A DNA stretch of 13,617 bases, taken from positions 1-13,617 of the forward strand of contig JAFZDR010000239.1 of NCBI GenBank assembly GCA_017561105.1, in the 5' to 3' direction. The notes below the pieces were generated by a model, which was not told the DNA's origin, did not search any database, and was given only the letters and a program-made list of their open reading frames with translations. Below are positions 7,701-13,617 of the stretch, piece by piece. Source of the stretch: Alistipes sp. (GTDB lineage: Bacteria > Bacteroidota > Bacteroidia > Bacteroidales > Rikenellaceae). The translations under genes were made by a program, and so were the position numbers. The stretch's first letter is position 1. Each line of letters begins with the position of its first letter.

Positions 7701-8903
7701 ATTGGTCGAGCATCTACAACTTATCCTATCTCGGGATTGGAGAATAGCGTAAATGTGACCGTTAGCGGCAATGGTAGCTTTACCGGAAAGGATGTATTCT
7801 TGGCTGGTGTAGTCTCTGAGACTGCGGGTGGATTGACAAAGTGCAAGAACTTCGGTACAATCTCTGCTGCGACATCGCTCTCATCTGCTTACATTTCAGG
7901 TATCGTATCGCGCTCACTTGGCAATGTGATAGCGTGCGAGAATGGCGTTGCGGGCAATAAGGAGATTGGTAAGATTATCTGTAATTGCGATGCTGGATAC
8001 ACAATTTGCGTAGGAGGTATCTATGGCGCATTCGGCGGTAATGCTCCGACAATTGTATCGGATTGCGTAAACTACGCTAATCTCGAGGTTGGCGGTACTC
8101 ACGCTAATAATAAAAAGTATGCGATGATTGGTGGTATCGCTGCTGCACACGAGGTCTTCAAATATGAGTTCTCGAGATGTAAGAACTACGGTGATATCAC
8201 AGTATCCACCGTAAGTGGCACAGACGACGCTACCAACAACTTCTACATCGGTGGAATTTCAACAGGCGGCACAACAAATGTCCTCACTCTCAAGGATCTC
8301 GAGAATCACGGTAATATCCACGTCACAAAGGATGCGGTATTCCCTAAGAATCTCTTAGTTGGCGGTGTTGTGAATGTTGCTATCTCGTCGAGCTACACCT
8401 ACGGCAAGCTCGTCAGCACAGGTAACATCACTATCGAGGGTACCGTGAAGGGTGAGTTGCACTGCGGTGGTGTTGCAGGACGTATTGGCGCTTCGACATT
8501 CGTTGGCCCACTCATCAATACCGGAACAATCAACGTTGACAATATGGTTGAGTTCACGGCCGATAAGTCGTTTGTCGGCGGTATCTCGGGTGTCTTGAAT
8601 GCCGGTTGCAAGATTGTCGATGCTGTAAGCTATTGCGACATCATTGCAAATAAGATTTCGAATGTTGGTTGGATTACCGGTTCGGCACGTGTCGAAGGCT
8701 CTGTGCTCGTTAACAATTGTCAGCTTGGCGGTGCTAAGGTTGCCATAGAGATTGACGAGGAGGATGAGGCTGTAATCGAGAAGAGAGCTCCACTCACAGC
8801 TGAGAACTACTTTGACAACATCTATGGCGGCACAACCGACTGGACAGGCGTTGAGAACTACGACGGTTGTACACTCCTCACAGCAAGTCCCCTCGCACAA
8901 TAA
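4704..8903 (+). CDS. Giant lipoprotein with two fused GLUG-like repeat blocks
   Basis: 1399 residues, paralogue of the protein at 466-4314. The signal peptide ends before Cys20 (FASFAC, then TTDATEDLG). Residues about 30-265 form the same fimbrillin-like domain (ESRTQLG, YPLYWSEGDQLSLNG). The repeat region is built twice. Block A starts near residue 271 (IDSADALIRFA, then ADIDMTGKNWTSIEGF and FDGGNFEIKGL). Block B starts near residue 866 (IATADDLAAFA, then ANIDMTGKSWTPIAGF and FDGGNFEIQNL). Block A ends in a degenerate cap (CYVGGTLTRNG, then RDNYTTLLYYKG) that aligns with the true C-terminal cap (CQLGGAKV, then AENYFDNIYGG and TDWTGVENYDGC). I count about 17 N-x-G-x-I type units in total (NHGDIVMSS, NTGDITCTT, NYGDITVST). 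A surface stalk or adhesin is likely from the architecture; the ligand is unknown. Start chosen because the signal peptide follows it. Confidence 0.85.
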   Translation: MKHPTKIFMAVAVLFASFACTTDATEDLGVKVGGQTTLTISLEESRTQLGEKADGVYPLYWSEGDQLSLNGVTSAALTAEQAGAASTQFTFDGVIGYPYNIIYPASATNEVTFLAEQSYVAGTFAAGAAPMYGYAASAGDAIQMNNLVGVLCIQPYGEGITLTSVSVKSQSGAIAGSYTVDRATGALTAVADTTSDTVTMSLGDEGLALGATPTPIYITVPAGQYGLFSVTLSTATDKMALYFDSSSKPISAGTVREFTPFVYAANVAEGEEFLIDSADALIRFANIANNFAPYKVAKVVADIDMTGKNWTSIEGFEFAFDGGNFEIKGLNAPLFGETMAAEIKNVKLVDVNITTERPEAGALACSVLNEAANISNCSVTGKFTVVGKDVAVLHTELQYGAMIGYSSSKQCYKNLYTNVAIEVKESFVQTVQIGNAVGNCLGKLENVTCHGTINFAGTVGGSSKRLRVGGIAGRVYGMKNCVNGSPEDATQALGSITLGGVRKQDTEVGGLAVYIIGATENCHNYAKLTAGGEAVNISVGGLCRYAYSSTISNCSNHGDIVMSSKSAQWYLGGLVSEDGSSSGGTFVNCANYGTIDMTKEAVSTYVYAGGLIGRKAKDYATTFDNCTNEGDIKFACTLTCGMRIGGLIGYTDQAKLVLKNNNTNKGNFFAEGQCKYLNYGGIFGQVSKAYSTDSYGTMTNTGDITCTTKTSVNTEFIRASTIFGYINNTTDLRDADMFYVNTGDISVITGQPDNAMVGSICTYRVGHFSNARSFCNVTTDATYVGLMATNTDGYLSKYAHEHCYVGGTLTRNGVKTEITRDNYTTLLYYKGITEGSDAEKEAVTKYYNGYISSIDATPQYKEIGVLEIATADDLAAFAAKVAADATCADYVKVTANIDMTGKSWTPIAGFAGIFDGGNFEIQNLAAPLFGETKLMSLQNVKLTGVNLSASPSGSAEFIYGAIANYVNNANATIGNCSASGEIAIHMTSSQTAHTRIAGLIGRASTTYPISGLENSVNVTVSGNGSFTGKDVFLAGVVSETAGGLTKCKNFGTISAATSLSSAYISGIVSRSLGNVIACENGVAGNKEIGKIICNCDAGYTICVGGIYGAFGGNAPTIVSDCVNYANLEVGGTHANNKKYAMIGGIAAAHEVFKYEFSRCKNYGDITVSTVSGTDDATNNFYIGGISTGGTTNVLTLKDLENHGNIHVTKDAVFPKNLLVGGVVNVAISSSYTYGKLVSTGNITIEGTVKGELHCGGVAGRIGASTFVGPLINTGTINVDNMVEFTADKSFVGGISGVLNAGCKIVDAVSYCDIIANKISNVGWITGSARVEGSVLVNNCQLGGAKVAIEIDEEDEAVIEKRAPLTAENYFDNIYGGTTDWTGVENYDGCTLLTASPLAQ

Positions 8904-8921
8904 CCCATAAAAGTTACAATT

Positions 8922-9038
8922 ATGAAGAATTACACAAAACCTGAATTTGATATTTTCGAGGTAGCTGTCGAGGGCGGCTATGGCGATAGCGTGCTCCTTC
9001 CGGGCTTCGGAAGCGAGAACGACGAGTTGGTTTACTAA
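8922..9038 (+). CDS. 38-aa conserved small protein, copy 3
   Basis: It starts 18 nt after the stop of the second giant lipoprotein and encodes exactly the same 38 residues as copy 2 (MKNYTKPEFDIFEV start, NDELVY end). The preceding gap, ending GTTACAATT, resembles that of copy 2. The gene closes the last cassette of the array; nadB follows with its own promoter. As in the other copies, no secretion signal or known domain can be recognised. Function unknown. Persistence of one copy per lipoprotein gene suggests a role tied to that lipoprotein, which is inference from context only. Confidence 0.82.
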   Translation: MKNYTKPEFDIFEVAVEGGYGDSVLLPGFGSENDELVY

Positions 9039-9040
9039 TT

Positions 9041-9075
9041 AGCTTTTAGCCATTGGCCATTAGCCATTAGCTAAA
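9041..9075 (+). repeat. 7-bp tandem repeat array, copy 3
   Basis: Identical in sequence to copy 2: AGCTTTT, AGCCATT, GGCCATT, AGCCATT, AGCTAAA. It lies between the small-gene stop and the terminator. Confidence 0.65.
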
Positions 9076-9085
9076 GAATAGAGAG

Positions 9086-9116
9086 AATCGGGCGAGGAAA
9101 CTTGCCCGATTTTTTT
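9086..9116 (+). terminator. Rho-independent terminator of cassette 3
   Basis: Arms AATCGGGC (9086-9093) and GCCCGATT (9104-9111), loop GAGGAAACTT, T run to 9116. The stem is unchanged from the other cassettes; only loop bases differ. Confidence 0.88.
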
Positions 9117-9164
9117 GTTATGAGAGATAATCACAAATAAAAGTGGAGATTTTTTACAAAACCT

Positions 9165-9196
9165 TTTGATTTGCACCCCATTTTTTACTACATTTG
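9165..9196 (+). promoter_or_regulatory. Promoter of nadB
   Basis: TTTG at 9165-9168 and TACATTTG (TAnnTTTG) at 9189-9196, separated by 20 bp, the cleanest Bacteroidetes-type promoter in the window. The ATG at 9224 leaves a leader of only about 20 nt. No G tract or hairpin is present, unlike the lipoprotein leaders. Confidence 0.75.
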
Positions 9197-9223
9197 CACT
9201 ATCTATAATAACATCACAACAAA

Positions 9224-10783
9224 ATGAAGAGTGATTTTTTGGTTATAGGTTCAGGTTCAGCAGGTTTGGGCTTTGCGCTCAAGGTGGCCGACACAGCAAC
9301 CGTAACTCTCGTTACCAAGGGTAAACTCGATTAGTGTAACACCAATTACGCACAGGGCGGTATCTGCTCTGTAACCTACGCCCCCGACACATTCGAAAAG
9401 CATATCGAGGATACAATGATATGCGGTGCAGGCAAGTGCGACCCAAAGGCCGTAGAGCTGGTCGTAAAGAATGCCCCTCGCTCGGCCGAGGATCTAATCC
9501 GCTGGGGAACACGCTTTGATCGTCGCGAGGATGGCGGTTTCGACCTTCACCGCGAGGGAGGCCACTCCGAGCATCGTATTCTCCACTATCAGGACCTCAC
9601 GGGTGCCGAGATTGAGCGCGCTCTTATCGAGCAGGTGCGCAGCCATCCGAACATCACCATTTTGGAGGATCACTTTGCCATCGACCTGCTCACACAGCAC
9701 CACCTCGGCGAGATTGTAACACGCCACACACGCGGTTTGGCTTGTTTCGGTGCCTATATCCTCAACACCAAGACCAACGAGATCTTTACAGCCCTCGCAA
9801 AATTCACAGTTGTGGCAGCGGGCGGTTGCGGTAATATCTACCACACAACCACCAACCCTAAGGTTGCTACAGGCGACGGTATCGCAATGTGCCACCGTGC
9901 AAAGGCTGTAACCGAGAACATGCAGTTTATCCAGTTCCACCCTACTGCGCTCTACCACCCGGGCGAGCGTCCGTCGTTCCTCATTACCGAGGCGATGCGT
10001 GGCTATGGAGCTGTGCTCCGACTCCAAAATGGTCAGGAGTTTATGCACAAGTACCATCCGATGAAGTCACTCGCACCGCGCGATGTTGTGGCTCGCTCGA
10101 TTGACCATGAGCTAAAGATTCGCGGCGAGGAGTTTGTCTATCTCGATGTTACCCATATGCCTGCCGAGGAGACCAAGCACCACTTTCCTAACATCTACGA
10201 GAAGTGTCTTTCGATAGGCATTGACATTACCAAGGATATGATTCCTGTATGCCCTGCAGCGCACTACTGCTGCGGTGGTGTAAAGGTTGATTATAATGGC
10301 GAGAGCTCTATCCGCCGCCTCTATGTCTTGGGCGAGAGCTCGTGTACAGGCCTCCACGGTGCAAACCGTCTGGCATCGAACTCGCTCACCGAGTCGTTCG
10401 TATATTCGGCAGTTGCAGCAGAGCACGCACTCGCAAAGCTCGACAAGGTAGATTTCCAGGAGGGTATTCCTGATTGGGATTTCGAGGGTACAGCCGAGGC
10501 TGAAGAGATGGTACTCGTAATGCAGGATAGAAAGGAGCTTCGCTCGATTATGTCGAACTATGTGGGTATCGTGCGCTCTAACCTCCGTTTGGAGCGTGCA
10601 TTGAAGCGTTTGGCGGTAATTTGGCAGGAAACCGAAGAGCTATACAACCGCACCAAGCCGTGTCGCGAGCTGTGCGAGTTGCGCAATATGATTGCTGTAG
10701 CCTACCTCACAATCAAGCAGGCTCGCGAGTGCAAAGAGTCGGTGGGTCTGCACTACACTATCGACTATCCACCGCAGAAATAG
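9224..10783 (+). pseudogene. nadB: nadB, L-aspartate oxidase, interrupted by an in-frame TAG at codon 37
   Basis: NadB oxidises L-aspartate to iminoaspartate with FAD, the first step of de novo NAD synthesis. The frame from ATG 9224 to TAG 10781-10783 has 519 codons before the final stop, close to the 540 residues of the E. coli enzyme. It holds the FAD motif GSGSAGL (residues 9-15), NYAQGGI, HREGGHS (109-115), FHPTALYHP, LAPRDVVARSIDHE, PAAHYCCGGV and GLHGANRLASNSL. The only defect is TAG at 9332-9334, between KGKLD and CNTNYAQGG. Aligned from memory with E. coli NadB (VTEGSTFYAQGG), this position is Glu, so GAG to TAG is the simplest origin. Restart at ATG 9416 would give 455 residues lacking the FAD-binding N-terminus and would probably be inactive. 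The rest shows no decay, so the mutation is recent, a sequencing error or read through. Good promoter upstream, strong terminator downstream; single-gene unit. Confidence 0.85.
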
Positions 10784-10795
10784 TTAAGTGTTGAG

Positions 10796-10843
10796 AATAA
10801 ACAAATCGTCAGGCAGAGAGATTTGCCTGGCGATTTGTTTATT
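10796..10843 (+). terminator. Terminator after nadB
   Basis: Arms 10796-10815 (AATAAACAAATCGTCAGGCA) and 10824-10843 pair over 20 bp with a single G-U wobble, around an 8-nt loop GAGAGATT. The long A/T outer half supplies the U tract, and the symmetry would allow termination in both directions. Confidence 0.85.
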
Positions 10844-10860
10844 AAAGTCGGTGGAATAAA

Positions 10861-10960
10861 GAGTGGTAATTAACGGCAATTAAGGGTTAGTAGCGGTAAT
10901 TAGGGCAGTTACCAACTCCTCTAATATCCTCTAATTTGCCCTAATAGCCTCTAACTACCA
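10861..10960. repeat. 10-bp-period repeats arranged as an imperfect inverted repeat
   Basis: Between 10861 and 10910 five 10-bp units follow one another (GAGTGGTAAT, TAACGGCAAT, TAAGGGTTAG, TAGCGGTAAT, TAGGGCAGTT). Between 10921 and 10960 units of the same length run in roughly complementary sense (CTAATATCCT, CTAATTTGCC, CTAATAGCCT, CTAACTACCA). The two halves pair imperfectly around about 10912, with outer ends AGTGGTA and TACCACT. It is the central part of the 431-bp gap between nadB and prfC. No ORF or known element is recognised. Confidence 0.6.
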
Positions 10961-10980
10961 CTATTATTCGTCGCCAAAAA

Positions 10981-11001
10981 TTTTTAATTTTTAATTTTTA
11001 A
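10981..11001. repeat. TTTTTAA tandem heptamers upstream of the prfC promoter
   Basis: Three perfect TTTTTAA units (10981-10987, 10988-10994, 10995-11001) and a variant CTTTTAA at 11002-11008. They form an AT-rich tract ending a few bases before the -7 box at 11013, where an UP-like stimulatory element would lie. Confidence 0.55.
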
Positions 11002-11012
11002 CTTTTAATTCC

Positions 11013-11020
11013 TATCTTTG
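11013..11020 (+). promoter_or_regulatory. Probable -7 box of the prfC promoter
   Basis: TATCTTTG fits TAnnTTTG. No TTTG occurs at the expected upstream distance; the TTTTTAA repeats occupy that place. Transcription from about 11027 would give a leader near 190 nt, unusually long for this window apart from the lipoprotein genes. Confidence 0.6.
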
Positions 11021-11048
11021 CACCCGCAAAATAGCACGATTTTGCCAA

Positions 11049-11175
11049 TCCGATTTTTACAGCGACTTAAAAATCGGAGATGATTGAGGAAATTTTGTGC
11101 TAAACGAGGGAGCGAAAGCGCAGCATACTGAGGCGTATGTGAGCATTTCGTTATCCGAAGAGCAGTGCAAAATTT
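11049..11175 (+). promoter_or_regulatory. Structured 5' leader of prfC
   Basis: First, a perfect 11-bp hairpin: TCCGATTTTTA (11049-11059), 8-nt loop, TAAAAATCGGA (11068-11078). Then a nested structure: outer stem AAATTTTG (11090-11097) with CAAAATTT (11168-11175), inner stem AACGA (11103-11107) with TCGTT (11148-11152), enclosing a GCGAAAGC tetraloop-type hairpin and CATAC/GTATG (11124-11128 with 11135-11139). No ORF fits. It may be a cis-regulatory RNA or a dispersed repeat; I recall similar strings in Bacteroidales intergenic regions but cannot confirm this or name a family. Confidence 0.5.
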
Positions 11176-11214
11176 ACCAATCAGAACGATTTTAGAAAAA
11201 GACAAGAAGAGTAT

Positions 11215-12798
11215 ATGACACTACACGAAGAGATTACCAGAAGACGAACATTCGCAGTTATCGCCCACCCGGATGCAGGTAAAACCACTTTGACGGAGAA
11301 GTTGCTCCTCTTTGGTGGTGCTATCCACATTGCAGGTGCGGTGAAGAGTAACAAAATCAAGAAGGGTGCTACATCCGACTTTATGGAGATTGAGCGCCAG
11401 CGTGGTATCTCGGTTGCAACTTCGGTGATGGGATTCGACTACAAGGGTGTAAAAATCAACATCCTCGATACCCCGGGTCACGAGGATTTCGCCGAGGATA
11501 CATACCGCACCTTGACTGCTGTGGATTCGGTAATCATCGTTATCGACGGTGCAAAGGGTGTCGAGACGCAGACTCGCCGATTGATGGATGTCTGCCGTAT
11601 GCGCAACACCCCCGTTATGGTCTTCGTGAATAAGATGGACCGTCCGTGCAAGGATCCGTTTGATCTGCTCGACGAGGTGGAGCGCGAGTTGCAGATTCGC
11701 GTGCGCCCTCTCGCATTCCCAATCTCGAGTGGTCCGTCGTTCAAGGGTGTATATAACCTCTACGAGCACAACATCTCGCTCTTTACATCGGATGAGCGCC
11801 AGACTGCAAATGCCTCGACCGTAGATATCGACGATATCAACTCGAAGGAGATTGATGCAATCATCGGCGAGCGCTACGCCAACCAGCTCCGCGAGGATGT
11901 AGAGTTGGTAGAGGGTGTCTACGACGACTTCAACCGCGAGGATTACCTCTCGGGTAAGGTTGCCCCCGTATTCTTCGGCTCGGCAGTAAATAACTTTGGT
12001 GTGCGCGAGTTGTTGGAGTGCTTTATCCGCATCGCTCCGTCGCCACGCCCATCTACTACCGAAACCCGCCAGATTGAGCCTCAGGAGCAGAAGATGACAG
12101 GTTTTATCTTCAAGATCCACGCAAATATGGACCCTAACCACCGCGACCGTATCGCCTTTATGAAGATATGTTCGGGTACATTCGAGCGAAATAAGAACTA
12201 CCTCCATGTATCGAGCGGCAAGCAGATGAAGTTCTCGTCGCCTACAGCCTTTATGGCAGAGAAGAAGTCTATCATCGACTTCGCATATCCGGGCGACATC
12301 GTAGGTTTGCACGATGCGGGTAACTTCAAGATTGGCGACACCTTCACCGAGGGTGAAAAGCTCAAGTTTACGGGTATTCCGTCGTTCTCGCCTGAGCTCT
12401 TCCGCTATATCGAGAATGCTGATCCTATGAAATTCAAGCAGTTGGCAAAGGGTATCGATCAGCTGATGGATGAGGGTGTAGCACAGCTCTTCACCTCGTC
12501 GTTGAATGGTCGCAAGATTATTGGTACGGTAGGTCAGCTCCAGTTCGAGGTTATTCAGTACCGCTTGGAGCACGAGTATGGTGCAAAGTGTCGCTGGGAG
12601 CCTATTTCAATCTATAAGGCTTGCTGGATCGAGAGTAACAACGCCGAGCAGTTGGCCGATTTCAAGCGTCGCAAGCATGCCAATATGGCAAAAGATAAGC
12701 ACGACCGCGATGTATTCCTTGCCGACACAAGCTACTCGTTAGCGTTGGCTCAGGAGAAGTTCCCGGACATTAAGTTCCACTTCACATCGGAGTTTTAG
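11215..12798 (+). CDS. prfC: Peptide chain release factor 3 (RF3)
   Basis: RF3 is a cytoplasmic translational GTPase that removes RF1 or RF2 from the ribosome after peptide release. The product has 527 residues against 529 in E. coli. G-domain motifs are in order: AHPDAGKTT (P-loop, about 17-25), [11 protein letters not shown] (switch I), DTPGHEDF (85-92) and NKMDR (139-143). The C-terminal part holds [20 protein letters not shown], which is characteristic of RF3; the length, well below that of EF-G (about 700), also excludes EF-G. The frame is intact and its own stop is TAG, so TAG is a normal stop in this genome. The ATG at 11215 is preceded by an A/G-rich stretch (AAAAAGACAAGAAGAG) that may help initiation. 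It has its own promoter region and a structured leader, and ends at a terminator shared with the convergent gene. Confidence 0.95.
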   Translation: MTLHEEITRRRTFAVIAHPDAGKTTLTEKLLLFGGAIHIAGAVKSNKIKKGATSDFMEIERQRGISVATSVMGFDYKGVKINILDTPGHEDFAEDTYRTLTAVDSVIIVIDGAKGVETQTRRLMDVCRMRNTPVMVFVNKMDRPCKDPFDLLDEVERELQIRVRPLAFPISSGPSFKGVYNLYEHNISLFTSDERQTANASTVDIDDINSKEIDAIIGERYANQLREDVELVEGVYDDFNREDYLSGKVAPVFFGSAVNNFGVRELLECFIRIAPSPRPSTTETRQIEPQEQKMTGFIFKIHANMDPNHRDRIAFMKICSGTFERNKNYLHVSSGKQMKFSSPTAFMAEKKSIIDFAYPGDIVGLHDAGNFKIGDTFTEGEKLKFTGIPSFSPELFRYIENADPMKFKQLAKGIDQLMDEGVAQLFTSSLNGRKIIGTVGQLQFEVIQYRLEHEYGAKCRWEPISIYKACWIESNNAEQLADFKRRKHANMAKDKHDRDVFLADTSYSLALAQEKFPDIKFHFTSEF

Positions 12799-12800
12799 AG

Positions 12801-12834
12801 ATAGAAAAGGGCATCGTTTGATGCCCTTTTCTAT
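12801..12834. terminator. Bidirectional terminator between prfC and the convergent gene
   Basis: Perfect inverted repeat: ATAGAAAAGGGCATC (12801-12815), loop GTTT, GATGCCCTTTTCTAT (12820-12834). A and T blocks flank the GC core on both sides, so it works for both strands. It begins 3 nt after the prfC stop and contains the stop codon of the minus-strand gene (12831-12833). Confidence 0.9.
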
Positions 12835-13617
12835 TTCACCTTAAATTCCGAATCTGCCATGTGCGGTATCGGCTTTGAGCGATAGTAGCCCGACTCGAAC
12901 TTTTTGCGCACAGCCTTGAAGGCGTTGATTGTGTACTCTACATCCGCTATCGTATGGGCTGCGGTAGGTATCACACGCAGAATAATCTCGCCCTTAGGAA
13001 TTACGGGATAGATGACTATCGAGCAGAATACGCCATAGTTCTCGCGCAAATCGACCACCAGGTTGGCGCCCTCCTCCACCCCACCTCTCATATATACAGG
13101 AGTTACGGGCGACTGCGTAACGCCGATATCGAAGCCATTTTCGCGAAATCCCGACTGCAAAGCGCGGGTAATATCCCACAAACGCGCCTGATACTCGGGA
13201 TGGGTGCGGATAAGCTCCAATCGTTTCAATGCGCCGACAACCATTGGCAGTGGCAAGGCCTTGGCGTAGAGCTGCGAGCGCATATTGTAGCGGAAGATAT
13301 TGACAAGCCAGCGCGGAGCCGCCACAAAGGCCCCAATCCCCGCCATCGACTTGGCAAAGGTGTTAAACAAAACATCGACACCCTCGGTTACGCCAAAGTG
13401 TGAGGCTGTACCTCGGCCACCCTCGCCCATAGTGCCAAATCCGTGCGCATCATCGACCAGAAGGCGGAAGTTAAACTCCCTTTTCAGCCCCACGATAACA
13501 TCGAGAAAACCGAGGTCGCCCTTCATGCCGAAGACGCCTTCGGAGATAACCAGAACACCGCCACCCTGTCTGTCGGCGAGGTCGGTGGCGTGGTGCAGCT
13601 GCTTGCGTAGCGACTCC
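12831..13617 (-). CDS. spt: Serine palmitoyltransferase-like alpha-oxoamine synthase, C-terminal part
   Basis: A PLP enzyme of the alpha-oxoamine synthase family (fold type I); the 5' end lies beyond the window. The frame is open from the right edge to TAG at 12831, about 261 codons. An ATG at 13524-13526 is internal: coherent family sequence (VLVISEGVFG) precedes it. Visible motifs are VDDAHGFGTMGEGGRG (PLP-contacting Asp and His), NTFAKSMAGIGAFVA with the Schiff-base Lys, SQLYAKALPLP, and near the end LRENYGVFCSIVIYPVIPKGEIILRVIPTAAH. The DDAHGFG and FAKSMAGIGAF signatures fit the Bacteroidetes serine palmitoyltransferase, which condenses serine with acyl-CoA to start sphingolipid synthesis. 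2-amino-3-ketobutyrate CoA ligase is the main alternative but normally has a D(E/S)SH motif instead. Assignment is from remembered family sequences. Confidence 0.8.
   Translation of the reverse strand, partial: ESLRKQLHHATDLADRQGGGVLVISEGVFGMKGDLGFLDVIVGLKREFNFRLLVDDAHGFGTMGEGGRGTASHFGVTEGVDVLFNTFAKSMAGIGAFVAAPRWLVNIFRYNMRSQLYAKALPLPMVVGALKRLELIRTHPEYQARLWDITRALQSGFRENGFDIGVTQSPVTPVYMRGGVEEGANLVVDLRENYGVFCSIVIYPVIPKGEIILRVIPTAAHTIADVEYTINAFKAVRKKFESGYYRSKPIPHMADSEFKVK

Larger units (their letters stand above)
8913..9118 (+). repeat. 206-bp direct repeat, right copy
   Basis: Partner of 4331-4536, 199 of 206 matches, same orientation. The flanking lipoprotein genes are much more diverged, so this block was either copied recently or is kept alike by gene conversion. 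Confidence 0.9.

Noticed and set aside
9416..10783. Functional NadB starting at the internal ATG 9416
   Set aside because: This start would remove the GSGSAGL FAD-binding region and the AQGG segment, both essential in the family, and no ribosome binding signal is seen. It is better read as the rest of an interrupted gene.
9224..10783. TAG reassigned as a sense codon in this genome
   Set aside because: TAG is the natural terminal stop of nadB, prfC and the minus-strand gene here, each at the expected family length.
10861..10960. CRISPR array
   Set aside because: The units are 10 bp, contiguous and degenerate, with no spacers of constant length.
11221..12573. Long minus-strand open frame (450 codons) opposite prfC
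   Set aside because: It is antisense to a gene with clear RF3 motifs; its product is Leu/Arg/Cys-rich with no recognisable domain, as expected from the complement of this codon usage.
12994..13403. Open frames overlapping the minus-strand synthase gene (12954-13403 plus; 12994-13179 minus)
   Set aside because: Their products show no family features, while the main minus-strand frame carries a continuous PLP-enzyme sequence.

Overview
The window looks like a chromosomal segment of a Bacteroidales bacterium, possibly Alistipes or another Rikenellaceae. This rests on Bacteroidetes-type promoters (TAnnTTTG with an upstream TTTG), almost no Shine-Dalgarno sequences, lipoproteins with a fimbrillin-like N-terminus and GLUG-like repeats, and a gene of the Bacteroidetes serine palmitoyltransferase type. 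The genus is inference.

Left two thirds (1-9120): a tandem array of three cassettes of the same design. Each has (i) a very large lipoprotein gene whose product carries an N-terminal fimbrillin-like domain, a long run of GLUG-like beta-helix repeats and a conserved C-terminal cap; (ii) 18-25 nt later, a 38-codon gene whose C-terminal half is almost invariant; (iii) an array of 7-bp repeats; and (iv) a rho-independent terminator. Only the end of cassette 1 lies in the window; cassettes 2 (466-4536) and 3 (4704-9118) are complete. Cassettes 2 and 3 each have a promoter and a 5' leader with a small hairpin running into a G9-G10 tract. The cassette 3 lipoprotein is internally duplicated. A 206-bp near-identical direct repeat, covering the small gene and its terminator, lies exactly one cassette apart.

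Right third: nadB (L-aspartate oxidase, de novo NAD synthesis) is complete except for one in-frame TAG at codon 37, so it is probably a pseudogene. A 431-bp intergenic stretch follows, holding a strong terminator, a 10-bp-period repeat array that folds on itself, an AT-rich promoter region and a structured leader. Then come an intact prfC (peptide chain release factor 3) and, convergently, the 3' part of a probable serine palmitoyltransferase gene; the last two share a perfect 15-bp-arm bidirectional terminator.

The best candidate for something undescribed is the repeated pairing of a giant surface lipoprotein with a conserved 38-residue peptide.
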